Assembly: GCA_016858145.1 (NCBI GenBank) | Contig: JAEHOE010000006.1 | Location: 930,001 to 994,000 of the forward strand | DNA: 64,000 nucleotides | Source of the DNA: Edaphochlamys debaryana | Lineage: Eukaryota > Chlorophyta > Chlorophyceae > Chlamydomonadales | Reading direction: 5' to 3' | In this document: positions 11,601-22,900 of the stretch, one piece after another | Numbering within the stretch: the stretch's first letter is position 1 | Layout of the letters: each line of letters opens with the position of its first letter | Notes under the pieces: model-generated | Seen by the model: the letters and a program-made list of their open reading frames with translations, nothing else | Told to the model about the DNA's origin: nothing | The model's database searches: none | Made by a program: the position numbers and the translations under genes

Positions 11601-14600
11601 CTAAGGCCGGCACGAGCAGCCTCTCATCCCCATCCCCTAACCCCTACCCCACAGGTACGCTAATCTGATGGCCAAGGGCGAATTCGGCGGCGCAGTGCCC
11701 GACCCGTACCAAGGCGTGCTGCCCGGACACAGGGTGAGAAGGAGGGGGGCCAAGGCACACCACCTCGCCCTTCCTTCCACGCTCACCGCACACTTCACAC
11801 CCCGCCTCCCCTCTCCTCCGCACTCCCAGGGCGGCCCCTCCTGGCGCACCTACGTCATGCGGAGCAGCCGCGCCTCCGGAGCCTCCGCGCCCCGCCCCCG
11901 CCCCGCCTCCGCCGCCCCCGAGCCCTCCTTGGGCCCCCGGGCGGTGCGCGCCTCCCTGGCTGCCGCGGCCGCCTCGGGTGCGCCCCTGCACGCGGGCTCG
12001 GCGGCGTCGGCGCTGCGGGCGTCCATGCTGGGAGGGCCCGACCCGGCGGCGTGGCGGGAGAGGCGGCCGCGGTACCTGGATGGTGAGGTCGGGGGACAGC
12101 AGAGTCGCTGGGATCATGGTAGAAGAGCGAATCATTGATAAACGGTAACAGACACAGGAGTCCGCGGATCGCGTTCGTGGTGGGGAAGGGCCAGAAGGCG
12201 TGCTGGCGGAGACCTCCCCCTGCCCAGGCCTGCTCCTACGCGTGCTCAGCTCCTGCTGCCTTGTTGTCCTGTTGCCCTCTCCCCCCACCCCCGCCCGGGC
12301 GCAGACGTGGAGATGGCCGACCGCGCCGGCAAGCGGGAGCTGTGGACGGCGCGGGCCTCGCTGGCGGCGGACGCCCGAACGCTGCGGAGCGCGGCGCGGC
12401 TGCTGCGGGCGGTGGGCGGGGACGGGGCGGGGCGGGAGTGTGATTAGGAAGCGTAGGGTGGGCGCGTGATATGTATTAGTGCAGTCGTGCGCAGGCAGGC
12501 CGCGGGGAAAGGGTATTTGTGGAATGAGTTGCGCCTGGCCAGCGAAGGCGGCAGAAGGCACGAGAAGCTCCATGCGTCAGGACCGGTGGCGTGGGCAGTG
12601 TTCGAAGGGCTGGTTCAGTACAGTCTGCAACAGCGCACGAGGAGTCCAATCAACCAGCGCTGACGCCCGGCCCTCACCCCGCCCCAACCACCGCAGGAGA
12701 ACCGGCGCGTGGGCTCCGAGGCGGCGGCGCTGGCCGGCAGCGTTGAGCTGATGTCGGAGGGGGCGCTGGCCCCCGGGTTCGTGGCTCTGCAGGCGGAGGC
12801 AGTGGGGCGGCGGCTGCAGGCGGTGGAGGGGTACGCGCCGCTCATCGGTAGGGGCGGGGGTGGGGGGGATGCGGGCGGGTGGGAGGAGGGGGTGAGGCAG
12901 AAGGGGAGGGGGCTGCAGGGTGTGCGAGGGGGGTGGGTGCGGTGGGCAGCAGGTGGAGGCTGGGGTGGTGGAAGGGCTGAGGGAGAGGAGCCCACTGCAT
13001 CAGGCAGGGATGGGTTTCAGGAGGCGCTGGGTAGGCGCCCGGGAGGGTACCAACTGATAACCGATTCACCGGGCTGACCCGTTGTCGGTTGCAGGTGGGT
13101 ATGCGGGACTGCAGGGCCCCGGCCGCGGGCGCCACCTGGGGCCGTACGCCTCCGAGGCAGAGGCCGCGGCGGCGGCGGAGGCTGCCATGGCGGCGGCGGA
13201 GGTGGCAGCAGAGTCCGGCGGCGGTCCGGACGCCTCCGCCGCACCGCATGGCACCGACGGTGACTATGCCGCCGCGGAGGCCATCGATCGCCGCTACGGC
13301 CCCGAGTACAGCGGTGGGTACGAGCGCCGTACGCCGCACGCGGTCGGCGGAGCCGTACGCGCCTCCTTTCCGGCGGGCGGCGTGTACGACGCGTACGGCT
13401 ACCGGCAGGGGCGGTACGTGCCCGCCTCGGCGTACAGCCGGTTCCAGTACGTCGCGCCGCCGGAGCTGCGGCGGCGGCGTGACGTGGCGGGGGAGGCGGC
13501 CCTGCGGCGGCGGCTTGGCGGCGCGCTGAGTATGTCATATGAGCAGGTGGTGGAGCAACTGGTCCCGCCACACGCCGGTGAGGGCTGCTGAGCGTTAGGC
13601 TTTTCCTTGGGAAGCGGTTTGTAAATACTCCTCATGCTTTGCTTCTGTTCGCTTAGTAAACAGTTCATATGCTTGGCTGCCTGAATCGTTCCCGTGGTAG
13701 CCGCCCTCTGCCTGCCCGCTAAACCACTCAACTACTTAACCGTCGACCTCCTAACCGCCAACCAACCAACCAACCAACCAACCAACCAACCTCAGATCCC
13801 GACGCCATGCTGCACCTGGTCCAGGCGGTGCGTGCCTCCAAGCAGGGGCACGGGCCGGGGGCGGCGGGGGCGGGGGTGGGGGGCCGCGTGGCCTCGGTCG
13901 GTGGGAGCCGCTCCGTCACCTTTGCGGACGGCGTGGCGCCGGGAGCGGGCGTGGAGGCGGGCCGGATCGACGAGGGCGACGAAGAGGAGGAGGAGGGCGA
14001 GGAGGAGGGCGGGGAGGAGGGCGAGGGCGAGGAGTCGTCGTCTGCGGCGAGGAAGCGCGCAGCCGCTGCCGCCAAGAAGCTCAAGCCCAGGCCGCCCCCG
14101 GGCCCGCCGCGCTCCTTCAGCGATTCCAACGCAGCGGCGGCGCTGGCGGCGGCGCAGGCAGTGCTCGCCAAGCAGCCCCTGCCCGGCTCCGCCGCCGCCC
14201 TGGCCGCCGCCGCCGCCGCCGCCGGCCCAGCCCGCGGCGGCGCTGTGGGCCCCCGCCCAGGCGGGGGCGAGGGCGAGGAAGACGGGGATGGGGAGGAGAT
14301 GACGCCCGAGGAGGCGGAGGAGGCGGCGGCGCAGGCGGCGGCGGCGCTGGCTGCTGACGTGTCCCAGCGGCACCTGGCTGTGGAGGCGGTCAAGGTGCTC
14401 AACGCGCGGGCGGCGGGGTTCGAGGTGCTGCCGCGGGGCCCTGCGCGGCCCTTCCCGCTGCCGCTGACGCGAGGTGCGTGGCTGGGGGGTGCCTGCGAGG
14501 CGGTGCGGGCCTCCGCCCTGGGTCCGGGCTGTGTTTGCAGTGTGCTGGGCAAAACCCGTGAGCCCAGTCGACTGCAATGCATTAGGGCAGCGTTTGGAAG

Positions 14601-17105
14601 GGGCCCGGCCGGCATGCAGTACCCACTTCGCGTGCCTCGCCGCCGAGCCTCCTCCAACCCAACCCGATTTCGGCCCCACCCCCACCCCCACGCTCGCCCT
14701 CGTCCGCGCAGAGGAGGGCGGCACGCTGCCCCAGCCGGGCGAGGAGCTGGAGCCGCCCACGCCCCGCACCGCCGCCCGCTCCGCCGCGCACGCCGCGCAC
14801 GCCTCCGGCGCGGGCCCCGCCTGCGTGGCCGCCTACACCATTCTGGCGGCCATGGGGGGGCGGCGCATGGACCCCGAGGAGCTGGCGTGGGACCCGCAGG
14901 CCAGCGCCGTGGAGCAGCTGCTGGCGCCGCCGGGTGAGGGGGGGGCGTGCGGAGAGGGGTGGGGGGAAAGCAGAGAGGAGGGGTGCACAGAAGGGGGTGC
15001 GTAGAGGGGGTGGGGGGGATGCAGAGGGGGGTGCATGGGGGCGGGTGTGGGCCGTCGCTGATGGAGGTTGATGGTGAAAGGCGAGGGTCGTGATGGCTTC
15101 TGGATCACCTACAGTAATGTTATGGCTTGTGCTGGGGTGGTGCCGGGTGTGGGGCGCGGGGGCACATGTTCGAGACTGCGGACGTGGAGGGCGCGGAGGG
15201 GCAAGGGGCCGTGCTGGGCGGTGGGGCTGAGGTGGTCCCGGCCTCATGGAGCCTGGGCTGGCAAGCCGTACGGGGCATTGCTCGGGGCACGTCTGGAGGC
15301 TTCAACAGCGCAGGCCCCAGGCTTCCTCACCAGCCACCCTCACGCCCCATTCCTGTACCCCTCTCCCCCTCCCCTCCACACCGCCCGCAGCCTCCTCCCA
15401 CCTGGCCCTGCTCTACATGTCGGCCCGCCACGCCCTGCCCCACCCCAACGACTTCATCGCCGGAACAGACAACTCTTACGCAGAGACCGCCACCGCCGCC
15501 GGCGCGCCGCCAGGCGCCGCCGGGCCGCTGCCGCCAGGCTCCGACGCCGCTGCTGCCGCAGCGGGCGGCCCCCGCCAGCCGTCGCCGCCCATTCACACGG
15601 GCGAAAACGCCGGTGACCCGGCGGGCGAGGGCGCTCCGCAGGGCGGCTTCCTGCACGGCCCCAGCGCCTGGAGCGGCCGGCCGCCCGCGGGCGACCTCTT
15701 CCTGGACCAAGGCTCCCCTGGACGAGCGCCGTACGGCCAGAGCTACCGGCACGTGGCCAGCTGGAGCGTGCGCGACGCCGGGCTGGTGCTGGAGCGCCGC
15801 GCTCGGGAGATGGAGCTGGCGGGGCGGTACCGCCAGCCGGCGGCCTACCTGGCGGTGAGGGGGGGAGGGCTGTGGCGGGGGCTGGGGCTGCGCTGGCAGG
15901 GCTGCGGCCGGGGGTGTGAGGCATCGCTGGGTCGACGGCGCAAGCAATGCCGTCTTGGTGGCGGACCTCAAGCTGTTTGTGACAGGTTACGGGCCCGGCC
16001 TTCTACGCGCAACGCTACTGCTGAATCCTCAGCGCGGCCTTAGACCTTCTGCTGACGAACACACACACTCCCTGCCCCCCAACCCCCCCTGCCCCAGGCC
16101 GACAAGTCCCTGGCTGCGCCGCTGAACCTGGACGACCCCGACCTGGAGGAGCGGGCGGACGAGCTGCGGGTGGGGGGGATGGGGGGGGAGGGGAGGAGGG
16201 ACCTGGGGGTGGGGAGGAGGAGGGGAGGGCGGGGGGCTGAGGGCGGGGAGGTGCAGGGGGACAGGGTCGGAGGGTGCGTGCGGGTGGGGGTGGGGTGTGT
16301 GGGGTGAGAGGCTTTAAAGGGCGCTGGTTGGGTCTGGTCGAGGCACCTTGCAGGCGGAGCTGACTCGTGCTGACTTCCTGCCCTTGACACTCCACCCCAC
16401 AGGAGCAGCAGAAGAGGGAGGCCTACGAGGACAAGGTAAGACGCCGCCCCGACGGCTTGCATGCAGATCTGTTCCCCTTCACCCCCTAGCCTGCCCCTCA
16501 ACACGGCTCTCCCCGATACTTCTTCTTCCTCCCAAACTCCTTCCATCCGCGCCCCACGCCCCCGCGTTCCCTCCCCCGCCCCCCGTCCGCAGCTGCGCAA
16601 GGCCGGCGAGGACCTGCGCGAGCAGGAGGTGGCCCGCTACGGCTACGTGAAGAGCGCCCCCATGGCGCCCACGCAGGGGGAGGTGGAGGCGGCAGAGCGG
16701 GAGGCGGCGGAGGCGGAGGAGGCGGAGGCCGAGGCACAGGCGGCGCGGGCGGCCCTGCGGGAGGAGCAGGCGCGGATGAAGGCGGAGGCGAGGGGCGGGG
16801 ACGGGGGGGAGGAGGAGGAGGAGGGGGATGGCCGGGCGGCACCCAGGAAGGAGAGGTCAGGGGGGAGCGCGGCGAGCGGGGGGAGTCGGGGGAGTAGGGG
16901 CAGTGATAGCGGGCGGCCCATGTACGGCAGGGCTCGGTACGGCAAGGGGGGGAATGATGACCGGTGGAAGGAGAAGGAGGAGGAGGAGGCGCGGGCGCAG
17001 GCGGCGGCTAGTGCGGGGGGGAGCGGGGATGGAGAGGAGGAGGAGGAGGAGGTCGAGGTGGAGGGGGAGATGGAGGAGGAGGTGGAGGTCGCGGAGGACG
17101 ATTGA
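8654..17105 (+). CDS. Very large low-complexity protein, function unknown
   Basis: A long multi-exon gene. The ATG at 8654 has an in-frame TAA about 40 bp upstream. The N-terminus (MAGTSPAYGLRKGVQPGREF, then SNFPGNAGYNRHLAG) looks conserved rather than repetitive. Then come Pro/Gln/Ala/Gly-rich stretches (9.4-10.5 kb), a run of SREPSR-like Ser-Arg repeats (about 10535-10640), long Ala tracts (10.2, 11.3 and 14.2 kb), Tyr-rich segments (13.1-13.5 kb), an acidic Glu/Asp block (about 13970-14030), and a charged, probably coiled-coil C-terminus (16.6-17.1 kb) ending in a Glu/Val acid tail. Splice phases agree at every junction I checked, for example 10783, 11440, 13580, 14474 and 14934, so I treat it as one gene. 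I see no known domain. A scaffold or cytoskeletal role is possible from composition only. Confidence 0.65.
13759..13790 (+). repeat. (AACC)n microsatellite
   Basis: About eight AACC units at the 3' end of an intron of the large gene, just before the acceptor CTCAG. It replaces the usual pyrimidine tract. Confidence 0.9.
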
Positions 17106-17467
17106 GGAGGGTGCCGCCTGGCGGAGAAGGCGTTCGCTTGCCCCGGCACATTCCAGAAGGGACAACTCGGGGAGAGGGAGGGAGCGAGGGCACGCAAGGG
17201 GAAGGAGCTTGGGCTTTACGAACGCGGCACATTCGCACCGGGCTTGCACTTGATGGGGTCCGGGCTCTCAGCGCCTCATGAGCCCTGGCCATCTAGTCCC
17301 AAGGCCGAGGGCCCCGGCAATAATATTCCTCTGCGCTCCTTTGCGCTCGCTAGAGATATCCGGGCTGCAACGCGCACCTTCTCTGGCAGAGTCCCGACGC
17401 CCGCGTTTCAAGCACCCTTCATCAACGAGTATCCCCGCCTCTATCGCCCTTGAGCAATAGCAGCACA
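17106..17467. promoter_or_regulatory. Intergenic: 3' end of large gene and pyrophosphatase promoter
   Basis: The tandem genes are 362 bp apart. I see no clear TATA box, so no specific element is claimed. An open stretch without ATG precedes the pyrophosphatase start. Confidence 0.3.
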
Positions 17468-20400
17468 ATGCGGCACAGCAGCCGCGCGCGGGCCCGGCAC
17501 CGGGTCGAGGCGTGCGGAGGCTGCGCCGGGTCCGGGCCCTCCGCACCCCACGCCGCCGGCCGCGGCGGCAGCAGCGGCCATGCGCTCCGGCGGCGGACCG
17601 CGCGGGTGTGCGCCGCCACGCTCACGCTCGCCATGGCGGCAGCGCTGGTGGCCACGAGCGGCGGCGACGGGCTGGGGCTGCTGGTCCCAGCCGAGGCGGC
17701 GGCGCCGGCGCCGGCGCCGGCGGATGCGCAGCAGGCGCTGTTGGCGGCGGCGGCAGCCGCCGCGGCGGCAGCAGCGGGAAGCACGCCAGCGCCTGGGCAA
17801 GCCGTGGCCTCCGTCGGGTCTGCTGCCCCCGCCAACGCCTCAGCCCCCGCCGGTGCCCCTGCGGCCAACAGCACATTGCCTACGGCCCCCTCCGCGGCCC
17901 CCTCCGCGGCCGCTGCCGCCTCGAGCCCTGCTGCTGCGGCCGCCTCCGAGCCCGCCGCCCCGCACAAGCGCCGGCAGCACCGCGCCCCCCGCCTGCTGCC
18001 CAGCGCTGCGCTGCTGGCCCCCGCCAACGGCACTGAGTTCGAGGTGTACCCCGGCTGCGTGAGCGCCCCCCGGGGGCAGGCGGGGCAGACCGACTTCCTC
18101 GTCTACTGCGTCCGGCCCGACGGTGAGGCCGGCGGGTTGAGGGCGGGGGGTGCTGGGTGGTAGGTGGGGTGGGGAGGGTGCAGTAGCTCGACGGGGGGAT
18201 GAGAAGCAAGGGGGCCTTTTGGTGGCGTACCGCGGGCGTGCACACGAGGGTCTCAGTCTACCGTGCATGCCGCCTGTTGCTGAAACCCTCCTCCTGACCC
18301 CACAGGCAGCAATGTGTCGTACTGGCACCACGTGCCGCTCAACATGACGCGGGGGCCGGACGGCTCTGTAGAGTTCTGGGCGGCTGTGGAGATACCGCGG
18401 GGCACCAACGCCAAGATTGAGACGCAGGTGCGTGCGGGGTCCTAGGGGTGAGGCGTGAGGTGCTCCGTTGGCGAGGAGCAGCCTGCCCTGACCCCAGTGC
18501 TGCCTGCTGTACTCGTTTCTTTAACCGCCCCCCGGCCTGCTGTACTCGTTTCTTTTAACCGCCCCCCGCCCCTTCGCAGACCTGGATGCCGTACACCCCC
18601 ATGGCGCAGTCCCTCTTGTCAGGGAGCTACAACAGGTTGGTGGGTGGTGGGTCCCGCTGACCAAGACATACTGAACGGGCTTGGCATGAACGTACAAGCA
18701 GGGGCGAGGAGAGGCTCTGCTGCGTTTCGCACGTGCGAAAGCACCCCTGCCACCCCCGCCTCCTACGGTCCCACCCCGCCCCTCGCTGCCCCCAGGACCG
18801 GCATCAAGACCTCCGACCTCCGCTACTACAAGGTGGGGGCGTCCCTGGTCAACTACGGCAGCATCGTGCAGGTGGGGGCGTGGGGGGCATGGCGGCGTGG
18901 AGATGCTACCCGGCTGCCCTGCTGGACCTTCAATGCGTCCCTCCCCGCCCTCGGCTTGGAGCTGGTCCCTACTGTGATCATCTTATCCTCCCTCCCTTCC
19001 ATGCCTTGCTGTGGCCACCCAGACCTGGGAAGCCAGGTGGGGCACCCCGGGGCAGGGGCCAGGCTGTGGGAGGCGATGGCGAAGGCTCGAGGGACGAGGT
19101 GTTGCGGCTTGAGGCTTGGGCTCCACCGACCTGCATAACCCACCGACCCCACAGCACAAACTTACGTGAAAACCCCTCCGACCCGGTACCTTCCCGCCAG
19201 TGACGCTCCGGACGAGCTGACGGGGCTGCCGGCCGACAACGACCCGCTTGACTTCGTCGAGGTGGGGCTGCCGTGGGGCCGGGCACCGGGTGCATGAGGG
19301 CCAAACAGACTCGTAGTACAGTACGGTATGTACCCCCTGATGCACCGCAGTATGGCTCCAGGGATGGCTCGATCGACCCATGGCATGCCCCGTGTGCTCC
19401 CTCGCCGCCCCCGCCCCCAGATCGGTGCGGCGCCGGTGCCCGTGGGCGCAGTGGTGCGCGTGCGGCTGCTGGGCGCCATGACCCTGATCGACCAGGGGGA
19501 GACGGACTGGAAGCTGGTGCGTGCGTGCGGGCGCATGCGCGACCACGTTGTGGGGCACTTCGGCAGAATGGGTAAAAGGATTAGGTAGAGAGGTAGGGGG
19601 CGACTGCGCGCGGAAGCACAGGCAGGTCTCGACGCGCGCTGGCCGCCCCATGCTGACCCGAGTGACCCCGACATGCAGGTGACCGTGAACACCCGCGACC
19701 CTGGGGGCGCCTCCTGGTCCGATATCGGGGACGTGCCTGCGGCCCTGCGCCAGCACGTCTTCGAATTCTTCCGCACTTACAAGGTGGGCGTGGCGTGTCA
19801 GGGGCGACGCAAGAGCCGTGGGCCCTGCGGCAGCTGATGGCTGGCCCCGCAGGCCTTGCCCTGGAGCGCCCGCAGACGGGCCGTGTGTACGTACGGGTCG
19901 GTACCTGTGCCTGCCTGCCACCAGATAGCATGCCCTGACGGGGTGCGTGTCCCGACACTGACGCCCCCTCCCCAGGTGGCCGAGGGCAAGAGCCTGAACC
20001 GGTTCTGGGTGGCGGGGCGCAACGCCACCACCAGCGCCGCGGAGGACTGGCAGGAGGCCTTCGTGGGGAGGGACACGGCGGCGCAGGTGCGTGGGCCCGG
20101 GCATGCTTCAGCAGCCTGGCTGTTGCTCGCCTTCGCCATTGCAGCACCGCCCTCCGTGTGGGCCCAAACTGGTGGCGCTCTCGTTAAGATCCTCCCCCTT
20201 GACGGTGGTTCCTGGTTCCTGCTGTGACCATTCCATGTTTCGATGCCGGTCGGCCTGGTCCAGGTCCTGGAGGCCAAGTACGCGGACTGGCAGCGCCTGG
20301 TGGCGGGCGGCTGCACCACGGACCGCTGCGCGCCCATGCTGGCGGCGGCGCGGGCCAGCGGGGACGCACCGGCGCCGGGTGCAGCGGCGGCCGTACGGGC

Positions 20401-20470
20401 ACAGGCGCCTACTGCCGCTGCAGCCCCTCGTGTCGCTGCTGCGGCCGTGAAGCTGAAGAGGCTACAGTGA
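17468..20470 (+). CDS. Family I inorganic pyrophosphatase with N-terminal signal/anchor
   Basis: Hydrolyses pyrophosphate to phosphate. About ten exons join in phase. The catalytic core matches eukaryotic family I enzymes: AVEIPRGTNAKIET (the E-x7-K-x-E ligands), LVNYGSIVQTWE, the metal-binding DNDPLDF, LIDQGETDWK (two Asp and the Lys of the active site) and FFRTYKVAEGKSLNRF (the YK pair). So the active site looks complete, though the usual Trp after EIPR is Gly. Unlike soluble housekeeping enzymes, it starts with a basic stretch, then a hydrophobic segment (about residues 48-70), then a long Ala/Pro/Ser linker with NxS/T sequons before the domain. The C-terminus adds a Cys-containing, Ala-rich tail. 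I infer a secreted or membrane-anchored lumenal/extracellular enzyme; a plastid presequence is the alternative. The ATG at 17468 is the first in frame. Confidence 0.85.
18506..18572 (+). repeat. Tandem duplication of about 33 bp in an intron
   Basis: Two near-identical units containing CTGCTGTACTCGTTTCTTT(T)AACCGCCCCCC lie side by side in the pyrophosphatase intron before the exon at 18580. Such a duplication probably has no effect on splicing, because only the second copy borders the acceptor. Confidence 0.85.
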
Positions 20471-20786
20471 AATTCTAAGGGCAGTGATGGAGGGCAGGGC
20501 AGGTCATGGGTTGTGAGGGATGTATAACCAATGGAGAAGGGCCCACTGCAGAGGTGGGGCGGCAGGAGCAGACGAGGCTAGGGTGAGGGGTCGGGCTGAG
20601 CCAAGGAAAGCGGCCATGTGCGGGCTGCTGGTCCCCAAAGCAACAGTCGTCGTGCAAGTTCTAAGGCGTTCGGTTGGCTTGGGGCTTATCCCCGAGGATC
20701 AGGGTCAAGTGAGTAAGCCACCGTGCCACGAATCCTTCGCCCGACTCAACCAATCTTGCCCAACCCAGACCGCCAAGACCACAGGT
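20471..20786. other. Short convergent intergenic stretch
   Basis: It separates the pyrophosphatase stop from the H3 stem-loop, so it holds the 3' ends of two convergent genes. No other feature was seen. Confidence 0.4.
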
Positions 20787-20802
20787 GGTGTTGAGAAACA
20801 CC
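20787..20802 (-). terminator. Histone 3' stem-loop (H3 copy 1)
   Basis: Perfect 6-bp stem GGTGTT/AACACC with loop TCTC in the mRNA sense, about 126 nt after the H3 stop codon. Its geometry (6-bp stem, 4-nt loop) matches the processing signal of replication-dependent histone mRNAs. Confidence 0.92.
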
Positions 20803-20928
20803 GGGTTGGTTTGAGGGGCACAGACCGGAGCAGCGGTGGGGGGGGGGCGGGACCAGGCGAGGGTAGTACCCTGCCTTGCCCTGTCCTCCCCTCCGCCGCG
20901 ACGCCCCAGCTCCAGAGCTCCAGCACGC

Positions 20929-21947
<1,019 letters not shown>

Positions 21948-22048
21948 GCAGCCCGCGCCTCCAGGGGCGTGGCAGATCCCCTCGGGCGTGTCCCCTTTCC
22001 CGGGGCACTCGGGCGCCCTCCACGCTCTTACGGCCAAGCAACAAACCC

Positions 22049-22064
22049 GGTGTTTCTCAACACC
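22049..22064 (+). terminator. Histone 3' stem-loop (H4 copy 1)
   Basis: GGTGTT-TCTC-AACACC, 101 nt after the H4 stop, preceded by AAACCC and followed by ACC as in all copies. Confidence 0.92.
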
Positions 22065-22900
22065 ACCTCATGACTGGACAGCTGGGTATCGTGGCCCTGC
22101 TCCGCTTCATTGGGTTTCCTGCTCACCACACCGACTGGAAGTCATGCGGGCGATGCGGGCACCGCTTCCCTCCCCGCTCTGCCCCCGCTTACCCGTGCAC
22201 TCGTCGTCTTCGTCTACGCCACCTGCAGGTGCGCGCTCGCGCATGATGACCGTAGAAGACTGGCACGCTTCACGGCTGGGGGCTTCTTCAAGCGGCTCAG
22301 GAAAGTGCTATTCGCGCCTGTCTCCCATAGGACCTGTATCAGCCTGCTAGACGTACCCGGCGCAGCTCTACACCGTCAACAGCAACAGCATGCCGGTTAC
22401 TCTAGCATAGCCGTTCTCAGCCGCATCCCCGACTACATCTTCTGCGCGTACCGCTCCGTGTAGTGCTAGATGGCCTTGTTGCTTGTGTACTGCGCGGGGG
22501 CTATGCCCGCCTCACCCGTGCACTCCCGCGGCGGCAGCTCGTGACAGCTGCCCCCAGCCTGCGTGCCCGCTGCCTACCCCCTGTCCGAACGACCCCCTCT
22601 AGCCATGCCTCTCAATCTTATCATGTGCTTCGGTCAAAGCTCACGGTTCTCATGATGGAATGCGCTCATCGGGTCATCCTTCTTTACCAGGGTATCGCTG
22701 GCCAGCACCTGCATCCATTAGCACTGTGCCTTCACATAACCAAGCTCTTCAGCCAGGCTGTGTTCGCTGGTAACTCGGCCGACCGGCCGACAAGCTTGCG
22801 AGACCGGTGTCCCTTAACCAGCTCGCCAACTAGACTTTCTTCACATGTAGCATTCCCTTGATCTGTGAGTTGAGGATGTGAGGCGGCTGTGTATACTGGG
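22065..22900. other. Intergenic spacer, no gene recognised
   Basis: It lies between the H4 stem-loop and the glycosyltransferase ATG. No exon with family motifs is visible. Its right end should hold the promoter of the glycosyltransferase gene. Confidence 0.4.
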
